From NCBI GenBank assembly GCA_038327995.1, contig JBBQLP010000088.1:1-6193 (forward strand): a DNA stretch of 6,193 nt, read 5' to 3'. Below the pieces are notes generated by a model. That model ran no database searches and was not told the origin of the DNA. It was given only the letters and a program-made list of their open reading frames with translations. Source of the stretch: CAIOYC01 sp038327995 (GTDB lineage: Bacteria > Pseudomonadota > Alphaproteobacteria > Caulobacterales > Caulobacteraceae). Numbering within the stretch: the stretch's first letter is position 1; the number at the start of each line of letters is the position of its first letter. Below, piece by piece: positions 1-6,193 of the stretch. A program made the position numbers and the translations under genes.

Positions 1-1579
1 TACCGCGCGGGTGGCCGGTCATCAGCGAGGCGGGCATCCGCGCGGCCAGTTCGGCCAGCTCGGTATCCATGAACGGCATACGCCCCTCGACCGATCCAGC
101 CATCATCATGCGATCACCCCGTTCCAGCAGGTTGTCTGGAAGCCAATGGCGCTGGTCGGCGAGTTGAAGGGCGCGGACGCCCGCAGCCTGCATCCCTTCG
201 TCATTACCGTTGCCGCTCGCGGATGTCGTCTTCCCGGTCAAGCGCATAGCCTCCTCGGGCGAAAGGCTGGCGAACCACAGTGCGCCGCGACGCCACGGGT
301 CATGCTCTCCCATCGCGCGTGACAACGTGCGAAGACGATCTCCAAACCCTGGAGCCCGGCTGAGAATCGGATCGACGAAGGCCCGATGCGCCCAGGCTGG
401 CACGACGTGCTGGTATCGGCGCACAGAAGGTTCGGCTAGATACTTAGGGTAACCGGCCAGAAGCTCATCAGCTCCCTCTCCCGTCAGCACCATTTTGACC
501 TCTTGTCCGGCCCGCCGGGAAAGGGCCAGGATCGGCACGTCCGAGGCTTCAGACACTGGTGCAGCCCGGTGGCGCACGGCGTCGGGCCACGCATCGAAGA
601 AGGCTGCATCATCGATCGTCAGCGCCTCGTGTCGGGAGCCGATCCGCTGGGCGACAGCCGCAGCTTAAGGCAGCTCGGAACTGCCCTCAACGTCGAATCC
701 GACAGAGTAGGTTCGGATGGGCTCGGCGCTATGTCGCTGCATGAGGGCGGCGATCACTGAGGAGTCGAGCCCGCCAGACAGGAATACGCCATACGGAGCA
801 TCGCTGCGCATTCGTAGTTCAACGGCGCGCTCGAGCGTTGCGGCGAAGGCCCGCTCCGCCTCGTCTTCGCCCATCAACGCGCCGGACGTGCGCGCGAAGG
901 GCGGGGAGAAGTAGCGTCTCTCTTGCACGCCTTTCGCGTCGTGGATGAGGAGCGAGCCCGGTGGCAGCTTTCTCACTCCCTCGAAAAAAGTCTGCGGCCC
1001 ATCGACGTAACGGGCCACGAAGTAGTCGGTCAGCACACTCTCATTCAGGCGGGCGCCCACCATCGGACCGGCGATCAGCGCGGGGATTTCTGAGGCGAAG
1101 GCCACGCCGCCGGGAATCTCCACCAGAAACAAGGGTTTCTTTCCGAAAGGATCGCGGGCAAGCACCGTCCGGCCCTCCGCGAGGTCGCAGAGTGCGAAAG
1201 CGAACATCCCGCGAAAGCGCTGCAGGGCGGCTTCGCCCCACGCGCGCCATGCCTCGATCACCACCTCGGTGTCGCCCTCAGAGCGGAACTGATGACCGAG
1301 AGCGATGAGTTCAGCGCGCAATTCTAGATAATTGTAGATTTCGCCATTGAAGGCGATCGCATAGCGACCGTCGTGGCTCCAGAACGGTTGAGGGCTACCT
1401 TCGATGTCGATGATCGCAAGCCTCAGATGGAGCAGCGCGACTTCTGCATTGCCAACCATACCGCGCCACAGACCTGAGCCGTCAGGTCCCCGATGCGCGA
1501 GCCGGACGCGGGCTTCTTCGATCCAGAGTTCGGCCCCAACGACCGGCCGGCGAGTGACCCACCCAAAGATGCCACACAT
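1..1579 (-). pseudogene. asnB: Asparagine synthetase (glutamine-hydrolysing), interrupted by an in-frame stop; 3' end beyond the window
   Basis: The family transfers ammonia from glutamine to an ATP-activated aspartate, giving asparagine in the cytoplasm; some paralogs sit in polysaccharide loci and amidate other acids. The N-terminal class II glutaminase domain is complete: nucleophile Cys2 (MCGIFGW), RGPDGSG at 30-36, Arg53, FNGEIYNY at 77-84 and GDTE at 102-105. The synthetase domain starts with the ATP-pyrophosphatase loop SGGLDSS at 268-274. Codon 305 (667-665) is TAA. The same frame then continues for 221 codons to the window edge with no further stop, and carries GEGADELLAGYPKY from codon 367 and ERGDRMMMAGSVEGRMPFMD near 486-505. 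Relatives usually read P-Y-A around the stop, so TAC or TAT to TAA is the simplest explanation. If real, the product is a 304-residue fragment without a working synthetase domain. It lies 3 bp after the ABC gene, so it is probably the last gene of that operon or internal to it. The family assignment is firm; whether it is truly a pseudogene depends on the accuracy of one base. Confidence 0.88.
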
Positions 1580-1582
1580 CCG

Positions 1583-3502
1583 CTAGGCCTCCCGTGTCTG
1601 TTTGCGCCACAGGCCCGCGTATTCGCCGCCTAGGTCGATCAGGGCAGCGTGGTTTCCGCGCTCGACGATGCGTCCCGCCTTGATGACGAGGATTTCGTCG
1701 GCGTCGGCCACGGTGGAAAGGCGGTGAGCGACAACCAGCGTGGTCCGTCCTGCCTTGGCCCTACGCAACGTCGCCTGAATCGCCGCTTCGGTGCGACTGT
1801 CCAGCGCCGATGTGGCTTCGTCGAGGATCAGGACGCGGGGATCGGCCAGAAGCGCGCGGGCGAGGCCGACCCGCTGACGCTCCCCGCCGGAAAGCTTCAG
1901 GCCCCGTTCGCCCACCTTGGTTTCCATCCCGTCGGGCAGGCCGCGCAAGAAGGGGCCGAGTTCCGCCGCCTCTGCGGCCGCCCACACCTCCTCGTCTGAC
2001 GCCCCCGGCTTGGCGAAGGCGATGTTGGCTCCGAGGGTGTCGTTGAATAGCGCCACGTCCTGCGGCACCAGAGCGATGGCGCGGCGGAGCGATGCCTGGG
2101 TCAGGTCTCGAAGGTCATGCCCGTCCAGCGTCACCCGTCCGGCTTGCGGGTCGATCAGGCGCAGGGCCAGCCGCACAAGGGTGGACTTGCCCGCGCCGGA
2201 CGGTCCGACGATGGCCACCGTTGTCCCCGGTGCGGCGCGGAAGGAGACCTCGGCCAGACCCTCCACCCGCGCGGAGTGGCGGAAGGAGACGCCCTCGAAT
2301 GCCACCGCCCCGCCCTGTCCCCGGCCGCAAGGGGGCAAGTCCACCGCGTTCGGCGCATCCGAAATCTCGGGAACCTTAGAGGTCAACGCCAGCATCGATT
2401 CCATGTCGATGGTCGATTGCCTGATCTCGCGATAGGCGAAGCCAAGGATGTTCAGCGGCGCGTAGAGGCCGGTGAGGATCAGGATTGAGGCGGTGATGTC
2501 GCCCGGCCCCATTCGCCCGGCGGCCACCTCGAACCCGGCCAATAGCGCCATGACCAGAAGGCCCGCGCTCATCACCGCCGCCTGGATGATGTTCAGGAAG
2601 GCCAGCGATGTGTTCGCCTTGGTAGAAGCCTCGGCGTAGATTCCCAGGGCGTTGTCGTAGTTGGCGGCGGCTCTGGCCTCGGCGCCGAAGGCCTTGACGG
2701 TCTCGTAGTTGATCAGGGCATCCACCGCCCGGGCGGAAGCGGCGGCGTCAGCGTCGTTGAGCAAGCGCCGGTGGCCGATCCGCCAGTCGGAAATGGCGAA
2801 GGTGGTGATCCCGTAGACCGCCACCGTGACAATCGCCGTCGCCGCAAAACGCCAGTCGTAGGCCTTGGCCAGCACCAGCGCCGCAAACACCAGCGCCATC
2901 ACTGTAGGCGCGAGGTTGAACACCAAAATGCGCAACAGGAAATCCACGGCGCGGGAGCCCCGGTCCACCGTGCGGGCGAGAGCGCCGGTGCGCTTGGTCT
3001 GGTGGAAGTCCAGCGACAGAGAAAGCGCGTGGGCGAAGGTCTGGGCCGCCGCTCGCCTCTGCGCCGCCTGTCCCACTGGGTTGAAGACGATGTCGCGAAG
3101 CTGGGGCGCGGCGCTGGAGCCAAAGCGCATTGCCGCCCAGCCGACCGCAAGCCCCACGAAGGTCAGCCCCAAGGCGCTGGTCCCGGTCCCGTGGACGGGA
3201 TTACCCGCAAGGTGAGTTCCGACCGCGCCCGCCGCCTGTTTCCCGACCCGCCAAACGCCTCGGCCCCCGGCCAGCCGGTTGACCGCGACGCCCAGGAACA
3301 AGGGCGCCAGCACATCGGTGATCTTGCTGCCGAACGTCAGCACCAGCGACAGCGTGAGCCGCCAGCGTAGACCGGGTGCGCGCGACGAGGCGACAAGTCG
3401 CCAGAGGTGCAGCATAGCCTTCAGCAGGCCGAGCTTCTCCGGCGGCGGGCCGTCCGCGAGGATAGCGTCCTTATGGGACGGAGCGGTGGCGCGCACGTTC
3501 AT
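1583..3502 (-). CDS. Atm1/HMT1-type ABC exporter, fused permease and ATPase (half-transporter)
   Basis: A 639-residue inner-membrane half-transporter expected to work as a homodimer. Bacterial Atm1 relatives export glutathione species or metal-glutathione conjugates and contribute to metal or thiol stress tolerance; the substrate here is inferred from the family. About six membrane segments are visible, near 47-72, 108-127, 191-212, 218-240, 300-325 and 334-355. Atm1-type signatures include the stretch from RTGALARTVDRG (171-182) to VDFLLRILVFN, NYETVKAFG at 265-273, Asn304 and Gln307 in LNIIQ (the Asn/Gln pair seen at the glutathione site of this family), and AYREIRQSTIDME at 356-368. The nucleotide-binding domain has Walker A GPSGAGKST (433-441), Q-loop Gln481, signature LSGGE (537-541), Walker B VLILDE (557-562), D-loop SALD and H-loop His593. 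Nothing catalytic is missing. The loop after the first membrane segment (about 80-107) is longer than I expect for the family. The start overlaps the lipoprotein stop as ATGA and has no clear Shine-Dalgarno, suggesting translational coupling. Confidence 0.93.
   Translation of the reverse strand: MNVRATAPSHKDAILADGPPPEKLGLLKAMLHLWRLVASSRAPGLRWRLTLSLVLTFGSKITDVLAPLFLGVAVNRLAGGRGVWRVGKQAAGAVGTHLAGNPVHGTGTSALGLTFVGLAVGWAAMRFGSSAAPQLRDIVFNPVGQAAQRRAAAQTFAHALSLSLDFHQTKRTGALARTVDRGSRAVDFLLRILVFNLAPTVMALVFAALVLAKAYDWRFAATAIVTVAVYGITTFAISDWRIGHRRLLNDADAAASARAVDALINYETVKAFGAEARAAANYDNALGIYAEASTKANTSLAFLNIIQAAVMSAGLLVMALLAGFEVAAGRMGPGDITASILILTGLYAPLNILGFAYREIRQSTIDMESMLALTSKVPEISDAPNAVDLPPCGRGQGGAVAFEGVSFRHSARVEGLAEVSFRAAPGTTVAIVGPSGAGKSTLVRLALRLIDPQAGRVTLDGHDLRDLTQASLRRAIALVPQDVALFNDTLGANIAFAKPGASDEEVWAAAEAAELGPFLRGLPDGMETKVGERGLKLSGGERQRVGLARALLADPRVLILDEATSALDSRTEAAIQATLRRAKAGRTTLVVAHRLSTVADADEILVIKAGRIVERGNHAALIDLGGEYAGLWRKQTREA
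1588..1593 (-). promoter_or_regulatory. Shine-Dalgarno site for the asparagine synthetase gene
   Basis: The minus strand reads GGGAGG, 8 nt before the ATG at 1579. It lies inside the last codons of the upstream ABC gene. It supports the chosen start, which also places the catalytic Cys at position 2 as this family requires after Met removal. Confidence 0.7.
2316..2337. repeat. Short GC-rich palindrome inside the ABC gene, possible interspersed-repeat copy
   Basis: TGTCCCC and GGGGGCA form a 7-bp stem (one G-U pair in RNA) around the 8-nt loop GGCCGCAA. It falls in the linker between membrane and ATPase domains and encodes about residues 389-396, within PPCGRGQGG. From general memory, CCCC-TTGCGG-GGGG palindromes recur in Caulobacterales-type genomes, and their in-frame copies give Pro/Gly/Arg-rich peptides like this. 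Only one copy is present in the window, so repeat status is inferred. Confidence 0.35.
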
Positions 3503-4365
3503 CGCTGGCGCGCCGGGGAAGAACGAGCCTGAACCGGAGGGTCAAACACCAAGCTGGTCTGTGCGCCCCCTCCGGGTATCCGCCAATCGATCCGCCAGCC
3601 GCCTTCGATCCGGGCGGCGCGATAGATTTCCGTTCCCGACAGGGGCGTCGGCGGCGATACCGAGACCTCGACCACCGCGCCGCCGCCCGAGGGTGTCTGC
3701 ACGCCGATCCGGTGCAGCCCGGCGATGGGGGCGTGACGGGGATCGAGCGCCATGACGGAAAACCGCCCCAAGGCGTCCGCCTGCGCCACCCCGGCGGCTA
3801 GGCCATCGATGGTCAGCCGAACGGGAGTGTTGGAGGGGCCCAGTCCGGCCGCCGCGACGCCTCCGCCGCCGTCGAAGTCGATATCGCTCAACACCAGGAC
3901 CCCGTCGCTGGCGGCGCCGAGGACCGCAGCGCCCGACCCGGCGCGCAACACCACAATCGCAGGCATGGGCAGAGTGAGAACACAGAGCGCTCCTTCGGCC
4001 CGAACGGTTCGACCGCCGATGCTCGCCTCGAAGGCGTAGAGGCGGGGTTGCGGGACAGGCGCCAGGGTCGTCGCCCAATGCCCTGTAGTGTCGGTCCTCG
4101 CCTCGGCGCTTTCCCCTTCGGGAGATCGCAGGCTGACGCTGGATTTAGCCGGAGCCGTTCCTTGAATGCGGATGTTTCCGTTCGCCTCGATGCTGGAACC
4201 GGTGGGCGCGGGAGGGGTGAGATAATCTGGGGCGACGTTGATCGGGTTGGCCACCTTTTGCGCCGCCGTGCGGATGCGCTCGCAGCCCGCCTGCCCCAGC
4301 AGCATACAGGCCCCCGTGGCGGCGGCGAGAACGAAGCGGCTTGTGTTTAACCCGAGCAGCGGCAT
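3499..4365 (-). CDS. Predicted lipoprotein with two Ig-like segments, function unknown
   Basis: A 288-residue protein I do not recognise as a named family. The N-terminus has a basic residue (Arg10), a hydrophobic stretch (11-24) and then QAGC with Cys28, which looks like a lipobox although Gln at -3 is not the usual Leu/Val/Ile. The protein is therefore probably lipidated and periplasm-facing; Sec export without lipidation is the alternative. After a Pro-rich linker there are two similar beta-rich segments, about 63-126 and 168-238. Each follows the pattern of a small-residue turn, an alternating V-x-L strand, an acidic or Ala-rich turn, then a G-x-W/F-x-x-x-x-L strand (GHWATTL and GRFSVMAL), as in bacterial Ig-like folds. 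The C-terminus (about 246-288) is polar and contains two Trp near GGWRIDWRIPGGG. It is the first gene of the apparent operon and its stop overlaps the exporter start in ATGA. A stop codon lies three codons upstream in frame (4374-4372), so the ATG at 4365 is the most upstream start possible. No Shine-Dalgarno precedes it. Confidence 0.85.
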   Translation of the reverse strand: MPLLGLNTSRFVLAAATGACMLLGQAGCERIRTAAQKVANPINVAPDYLTPPAPTGSSIEANGNIRIQGTAPAKSSVSLRSPEGESAEARTDTTGHWATTLAPVPQPRLYAFEASIGGRTVRAEGALCVLTLPMPAIVVLRAGSGAAVLGAASDGVLVLSDIDFDGGGGVAAAGLGPSNTPVRLTIDGLAAGVAQADALGRFSVMALDPRHAPIAGLHRIGVQTPSGGGAVVEVSVSPPTPLSGTEIYRAARIEGGWRIDWRIPGGGAQTSLVFDPPVQARSSPARQR

Positions 4366-4372
4366 TAAATGC

Positions 4373-4401
4373 TAGATCGCGCGCGTGAGCGTCCCCCGCA
4401 A
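4373..4401 (-). promoter_or_regulatory. Candidate promoter for the lipoprotein-exporter-synthetase operon
   Basis: In the 72-bp divergent gap the minus strand shows TTGCGG (4401-4396), a 17-nt spacer and GATCTA (4378-4373). The -35 match is fair and the -10 match poor. Transcription would start near 4366, almost at the ATG, which would fit a leaderless message and explain the missing Shine-Dalgarno. This is weak evidence from sequence alone. Confidence 0.25.
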
Positions 4402-4422
4402 GCGGCGTGGGGCTATTGAGAC

Positions 4423-4427
4423 AAAGG
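4423..4427 (+). promoter_or_regulatory. Probable Shine-Dalgarno for the LOG-family gene
   Basis: AAAGG lies 10 nt before the ATG at 4438. AGGGA immediately before the ATG is too close to act as the site. The placement is acceptable but not strong. I see no convincing plus-strand -35/-10 pair in this gap. Confidence 0.4.
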
Positions 4428-4437
4428 TTTTCAGGGA

Positions 4438-5079
4438 ATGACGAATAACAGCGAAGGCGGGACCACCGGGTCCGGCCTGTCTATCTGTCTGTTTTGCGGC
4501 TCGTCCGACTCGGCGCGGCCCGACTATCTGCAGGCGGCGAGCGCGTTTGGGGGGGTTCTGGCGCGCGAAGGCGTGCGGCTGGTCTATGGCGGTGGGGGGA
4601 TCGGCCTGATGGGCGCAGCGGCGAAGGCGTCGCACGCGGCAGGGGGAAGGGTGCTGGGCGTCATGCCGGACTTTCTGCGCCGCAACGAAGTGGTCTTCGA
4701 CGAGGTCGAAACGGTGATCGTGCAGAATATGCACGAACGGAAGAAGTTGATGTTCGAAGAGTCAGACGGCTTCGCCATCTTTCCCGGCGGCGTCGGCACC
4801 CTGGAAGAGGTGGTGGAGCTCATGTCCTGGCGACGGCTCGACCTGCACAGGAAGCCCATCGTGTTTCTCGACATGGACGGCTTTTGGCGGCCCTTCTACG
4901 CGCTGATGAAACACCTGATCGACGAGAAGGTCTGCCCCGCCTGGCTGCCGGACACATGGGGCTCGGTGGAGACGGTGGAGGCGGTTCTGCCTGCTTTGCT
5001 GAAGATGCGCACCGAGGCCGAAGCGGGTCCGGGCTTCTTTGGCTATGCGGAGAAGGCGGACGTGGCGACCCGGGCATAA
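4438..5079 (+). CDS. LOG-family (TIGR00730) Rossmann-fold nucleotide phosphoribohydrolase
   Basis: A 213-residue cytoplasmic enzyme of the LOG family, often mislabelled lysine decarboxylase. Characterised members hydrolyse the N-glycosidic bond of nucleoside 5'-monophosphates, such as cytokinin riboside monophosphate or AMP, releasing the base and ribose 5-phosphate. The actual substrate here is not determinable. The sequence shows CLFCGSS (17-23), the nucleotide-binding glycine run YGGGGIGLMG (50-59), MHERKK (98-103) with the catalytic-type Arg101, and PGGVGTLEE (116-124), matching PGGxGTxxE with Glu124 as the catalytic acid. An N-terminal extension of about 14 polar residues precedes the fold, and a C-terminal tail of about 20 residues follows it. 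No lysine decarboxylase PLP site is present. It is transcribed away from the operon on its left and converges with the transglycosylase gene on its right, so it is probably monocistronic. Confidence 0.93.
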   Translation: MTNNSEGGTTGSGLSICLFCGSSDSARPDYLQAASAFGGVLAREGVRLVYGGGGIGLMGAAAKASHAAGGRVLGVMPDFLRRNEVVFDEVETVIVQNMHERKKLMFEESDGFAIFPGGVGTLEEVVELMSWRRLDLHRKPIVFLDMDGFWRPFYALMKHLIDEKVCPAWLPDTWGSVETVEAVLPALLKMRTEAEAGPGFFGYAEKADVATRA

Positions 5080-5086
5080 GTGGGTT

Positions 5087-5099
5087 GCGAGTTCCTCGC
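5087..5099. terminator. Weak hairpin after the LOG gene, possible terminator
   Basis: GCGAG-TTC-CTCGC is a perfect 5-bp stem with a 3-nt loop, beginning 8 bp after the LOG stop. No T-run follows, so if it terminates transcription it is not a classic intrinsic terminator. Confidence 0.25.
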
Positions 5100-5124
5100 C
5101 TTGCCTACCAGCAGAGGGTGACAC

Positions 5125-5214
5125 TTAAGGTGATGTCGGGTGTAGCGCCGCCCGCCGACCGATAATCGCTTGACCCTGCAACGCCCCATCCGTCATGGCG
5201 TATATCCCGCCCAT
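5125..5214 (-). CDS. Candidate 29-residue small protein downstream of the transglycosylase
   Basis: The ATG at 5214 lies 33 bp after the transglycosylase stop, in the same direction, and the frame runs 29 codons to TAA at 5127-5125. The case rests on its ribosome site. The minus strand reads GGGAGGAGGT just upstream (5227-5218), which contains the full AGGAGGT anti-Shine-Dalgarno complement, stronger than any other gene start visible here. The peptide begins MGGIYAMTDGALQG and is polar with a basic middle (GRR); it has no membrane segment, Cys motif or recognised family. It could be co-transcribed with the transglycosylase. A chance purine run in GC-rich intergenic DNA is the main alternative. 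Confidence 0.3.
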   Translation of the reverse strand: MGGIYAMTDGALQGQAIIGRRAALHPTSP

Positions 5215-5215
5215 G
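5194..5215. repeat. Inverted repeat around the small-ORF start
   Basis: On the plus strand CATGGCG (5194-5200) and CGCCCATG (5208-5215) form a 7-bp stem with one bulged base and a 7-nt loop. The ATG of the candidate small ORF lies in one arm, so in RNA the hairpin could mask or tune its initiation, or act as a 3'-end structure of the transglycosylase message. No T-run follows on either strand. Confidence 0.35.
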
Positions 5216-5247
5216 CCACCTCCTCCCGTTTGACAGGCGAGAACTTG

Positions 5248-6193
5248 CTACCGGTCCATCGCCACCGAATGCGCGCCTGACGCCGCCGCCGCTAGCGAAG
5301 GCGAGTCCTTGCCGAACAGTTGGCGGTAAATCCAGTAGTTGGCGACCACGCGCTGGACGAACTCGCGGGTCTGGCCGCCGGGCATACTCTCGAAGATCAG
5401 AAGGCTGTCGGCGTCAGGCATCCGGGCGGAGGTCTTGATGATGGTGCCGGGGCCGGAGTTGTAAGCCGCCACGGCGCGCAGCACGTCGCCCTGAAGGTTG
5501 TTGAGCAGGATGGCCATATAATCCTGGCCGATGCGCAGATTATAGGCGGGGTCGCGCAGGACGTTGGGGTCGTGGGCGATCTTGTCGTCCCCGGCCACGC
5601 GGGCGGCGGTGGCTGGGGTGAGTTGCATCAGGCCATATGCGCCAGCGTTGGACGAGGCGTCTGGCCGAAACCCGCTTTCCTGCCTCACGATGGCATAGAC
5701 CAGCGCCTTGTCCAGCGTATAGCCGCCGATGGGTTGAAACTCCGGCGTCGGAAACTGGGCGATGTCGAAGCGGCTCCGGCCCCCTCGGCTGAGGTCTGAG
5801 GAGGAGGTGAGGGGAGCGTTCAGGGCGAGGCCAAGCGCCATCCACTGCCTGCGCGCGGCGGGCGATCCGGCGCCCAGCAGCGCGGTGCGAAGCTCCAGCC
5901 CCGCCTCGGTGCGAAGTCCGATCTGGGCGTAGGCGGCGGCGCGGTGCGCGCGCTTGTCGGTTTTCACCAGACCGCCCAGACCTACAGCGGAGAGGGTGGG
6001 GGATGGCTTGCCCGAGGCGTCGTCGGCGCTGTCCGTGGGCGGTGGTCCCATATCGAGGCCGTTCGCGCCGACAGCGGGCTCCAGCCCGAGTTGCCGCTCT
6101 GCGATCAGACCGTAGAAGGTATAAGGCGTTCTGGCCGCGATCTGCAAAAGGCCCGGCGCCTTCTCCGGTTCGCCCGCCGCCACAGCCGCCCGC
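5248..6193 (-). CDS. Soluble lytic murein transglycosylase (Slt-type, GH23), C-terminal part; 5' end beyond the window
   Basis: The enzyme cleaves the MurNAc-GlcNAc bond of peptidoglycan in the periplasm, leaving 1,6-anhydromuramic ends. The frame is open to the window edge: codons for R-A-A precede the GTG at 6183, so that GTG is internal. About 315 residues are seen of a family usually 600-700 long; the signal peptide and most of the alpha-helical superhelix lie outside. Numbering from the GTG, RTPYTFYGLIAERQLG (18-33) matches the end of the helical region of Slt enzymes. The SLT domain spans about 155-290: RQESGF (167-172) with the catalytic Glu169, GLMQLTPATA (184-193), NLRIGQDYM (215-223) and AVAAYNSGPG (237-246). 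TREFVQRVVANYWIYRQLFG (272-291) is the usual final helix. A Pro/Ala/Ser-rich stretch at about 38-66 is a probable linker. The last 20 residues are Ala/Ser-rich and unremarkable. No broken motif is visible. Confidence 0.92.
   Translation of the reverse strand, partial: RAAVAAGEPEKAPGLLQIAARTPYTFYGLIAERQLGLEPAVGANGLDMGPPPTDSADDASGKPSPTLSAVGLGGLVKTDKRAHRAAAYAQIGLRTEAGLELRTALLGAGSPAARRQWMALGLALNAPLTSSSDLSRGGRSRFDIAQFPTPEFQPIGGYTLDKALVYAIVRQESGFRPDASSNAGAYGLMQLTPATAARVAGDDKIAHDPNVLRDPAYNLRIGQDYMAILLNNLQGDVLRAVAAYNSGPGTIIKTSARMPDADSLLIFESMPGGQTREFVQRVVANYWIYRQLFGKDSPSLAAAASGAHSVAMDR

Noticed and set aside
11..760. Plus-strand open frames over the left end
   Set aside because: The minus strand here encodes the conserved C-terminal asparagine synthetase motifs, so these are antisense shadows made visible by the in-frame stop.
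665..1579. A naturally short, stand-alone glutaminase protein of 304 residues
   Set aside because: It ends inside the synthetase domain just after TYSVGFD, and the rest of the domain follows in the same frame, so it is an interrupted gene and not a compact family member.
2771..3370. A 199-codon plus-strand open frame opposite the ABC exporter
   Set aside because: It lies wholly antisense to a gene with full family motifs. Its composition (Arg, Gly, Gln, His rich) is typical of a shadow frame in GC-rich DNA and no domain is recognisable.
4395..4405. CCGC-AA-GCGG palindrome in the divergent gap as an operator
   Set aside because: The arms are only 4 bp with a 2-nt centre in very GC-rich DNA, and no second copy is present to suggest a regulator site.
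4438..5079. Lysine decarboxylase annotation for the LOG-family gene
   Set aside because: This label is a well-known mis-annotation of the family; there is no PLP-binding lysine motif and the nucleotide hydrolase motifs are clear.
4494..5165. A 223-codon plus-strand frame overlapping the LOG gene
   Set aside because: It is the +2 frame of a gene with a clear PGGxGTxxE motif, and its translation is Arg/Gly-rich with no recognisable fold.
5248..6183. The GTG at 6183 as the true start of the transglycosylase
   Set aside because: The frame continues upstream to the window edge, and the protein would lack a signal peptide and most of the Slt helical domain.

Overview
This is a high-GC, gene-dense bacterial chromosome segment. 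The protein styles (an Atm1-type ABC exporter, a Slt-like lytic transglycosylase, a LOG-family nucleotide hydrolase) and codon use point to an alphaproteobacterium. Caulobacterales such as Brevundimonas or Caulobacter are my best guess, inferred from general resemblance and not from a marker gene. No mobile element, CRISPR array, tRNA or rRNA was recognised.

Layout. Positions 1-4365 hold three minus-strand genes, read right to left and tightly packed. They are a predicted lipoprotein with two Ig-like segments (3499-4365), an Atm1/HMT1-type half-transporter fused to its ATPase (1583-3502), and a class II glutamine-hydrolysing asparagine synthetase (1-1579, running off the left edge). The first two overlap in ATGA and the second and third are 3 bp apart, so they look like one transcript. 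A 72-bp divergent promoter region (4366-4437) separates this operon from a plus-strand LOG/TIGR00730 gene (4438-5079). A 168-bp convergent gap (5080-5247) follows. It holds weak hairpins and a 29-codon minus-strand ORF with a perfect Shine-Dalgarno sequence. The right end (5248-6193) is the C-terminal part of a minus-strand Slt-type lytic transglycosylase that runs off the right edge.

The most notable observation is that the asparagine synthetase frame is interrupted by a single in-frame TAA at 665-667, where relatives commonly have Tyr. Beyond it the same frame stays open to the window edge with all synthetase motifs intact. This is either a very recent nonsense mutation or a sequence error.

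Functionally the genes are mixed: envelope (lipoprotein, transglycosylase), glutathione-conjugate or metal-stress export (Atm1 type), amidotransfer, and nucleotide salvage or cytokinin-type hydrolysis. Apart from the three-gene operon I see no evidence that they form one pathway. I do not see a convincing undescribed system here. The closest thing is the unexplained link between the Ig-like lipoprotein and the Atm1-type exporter.
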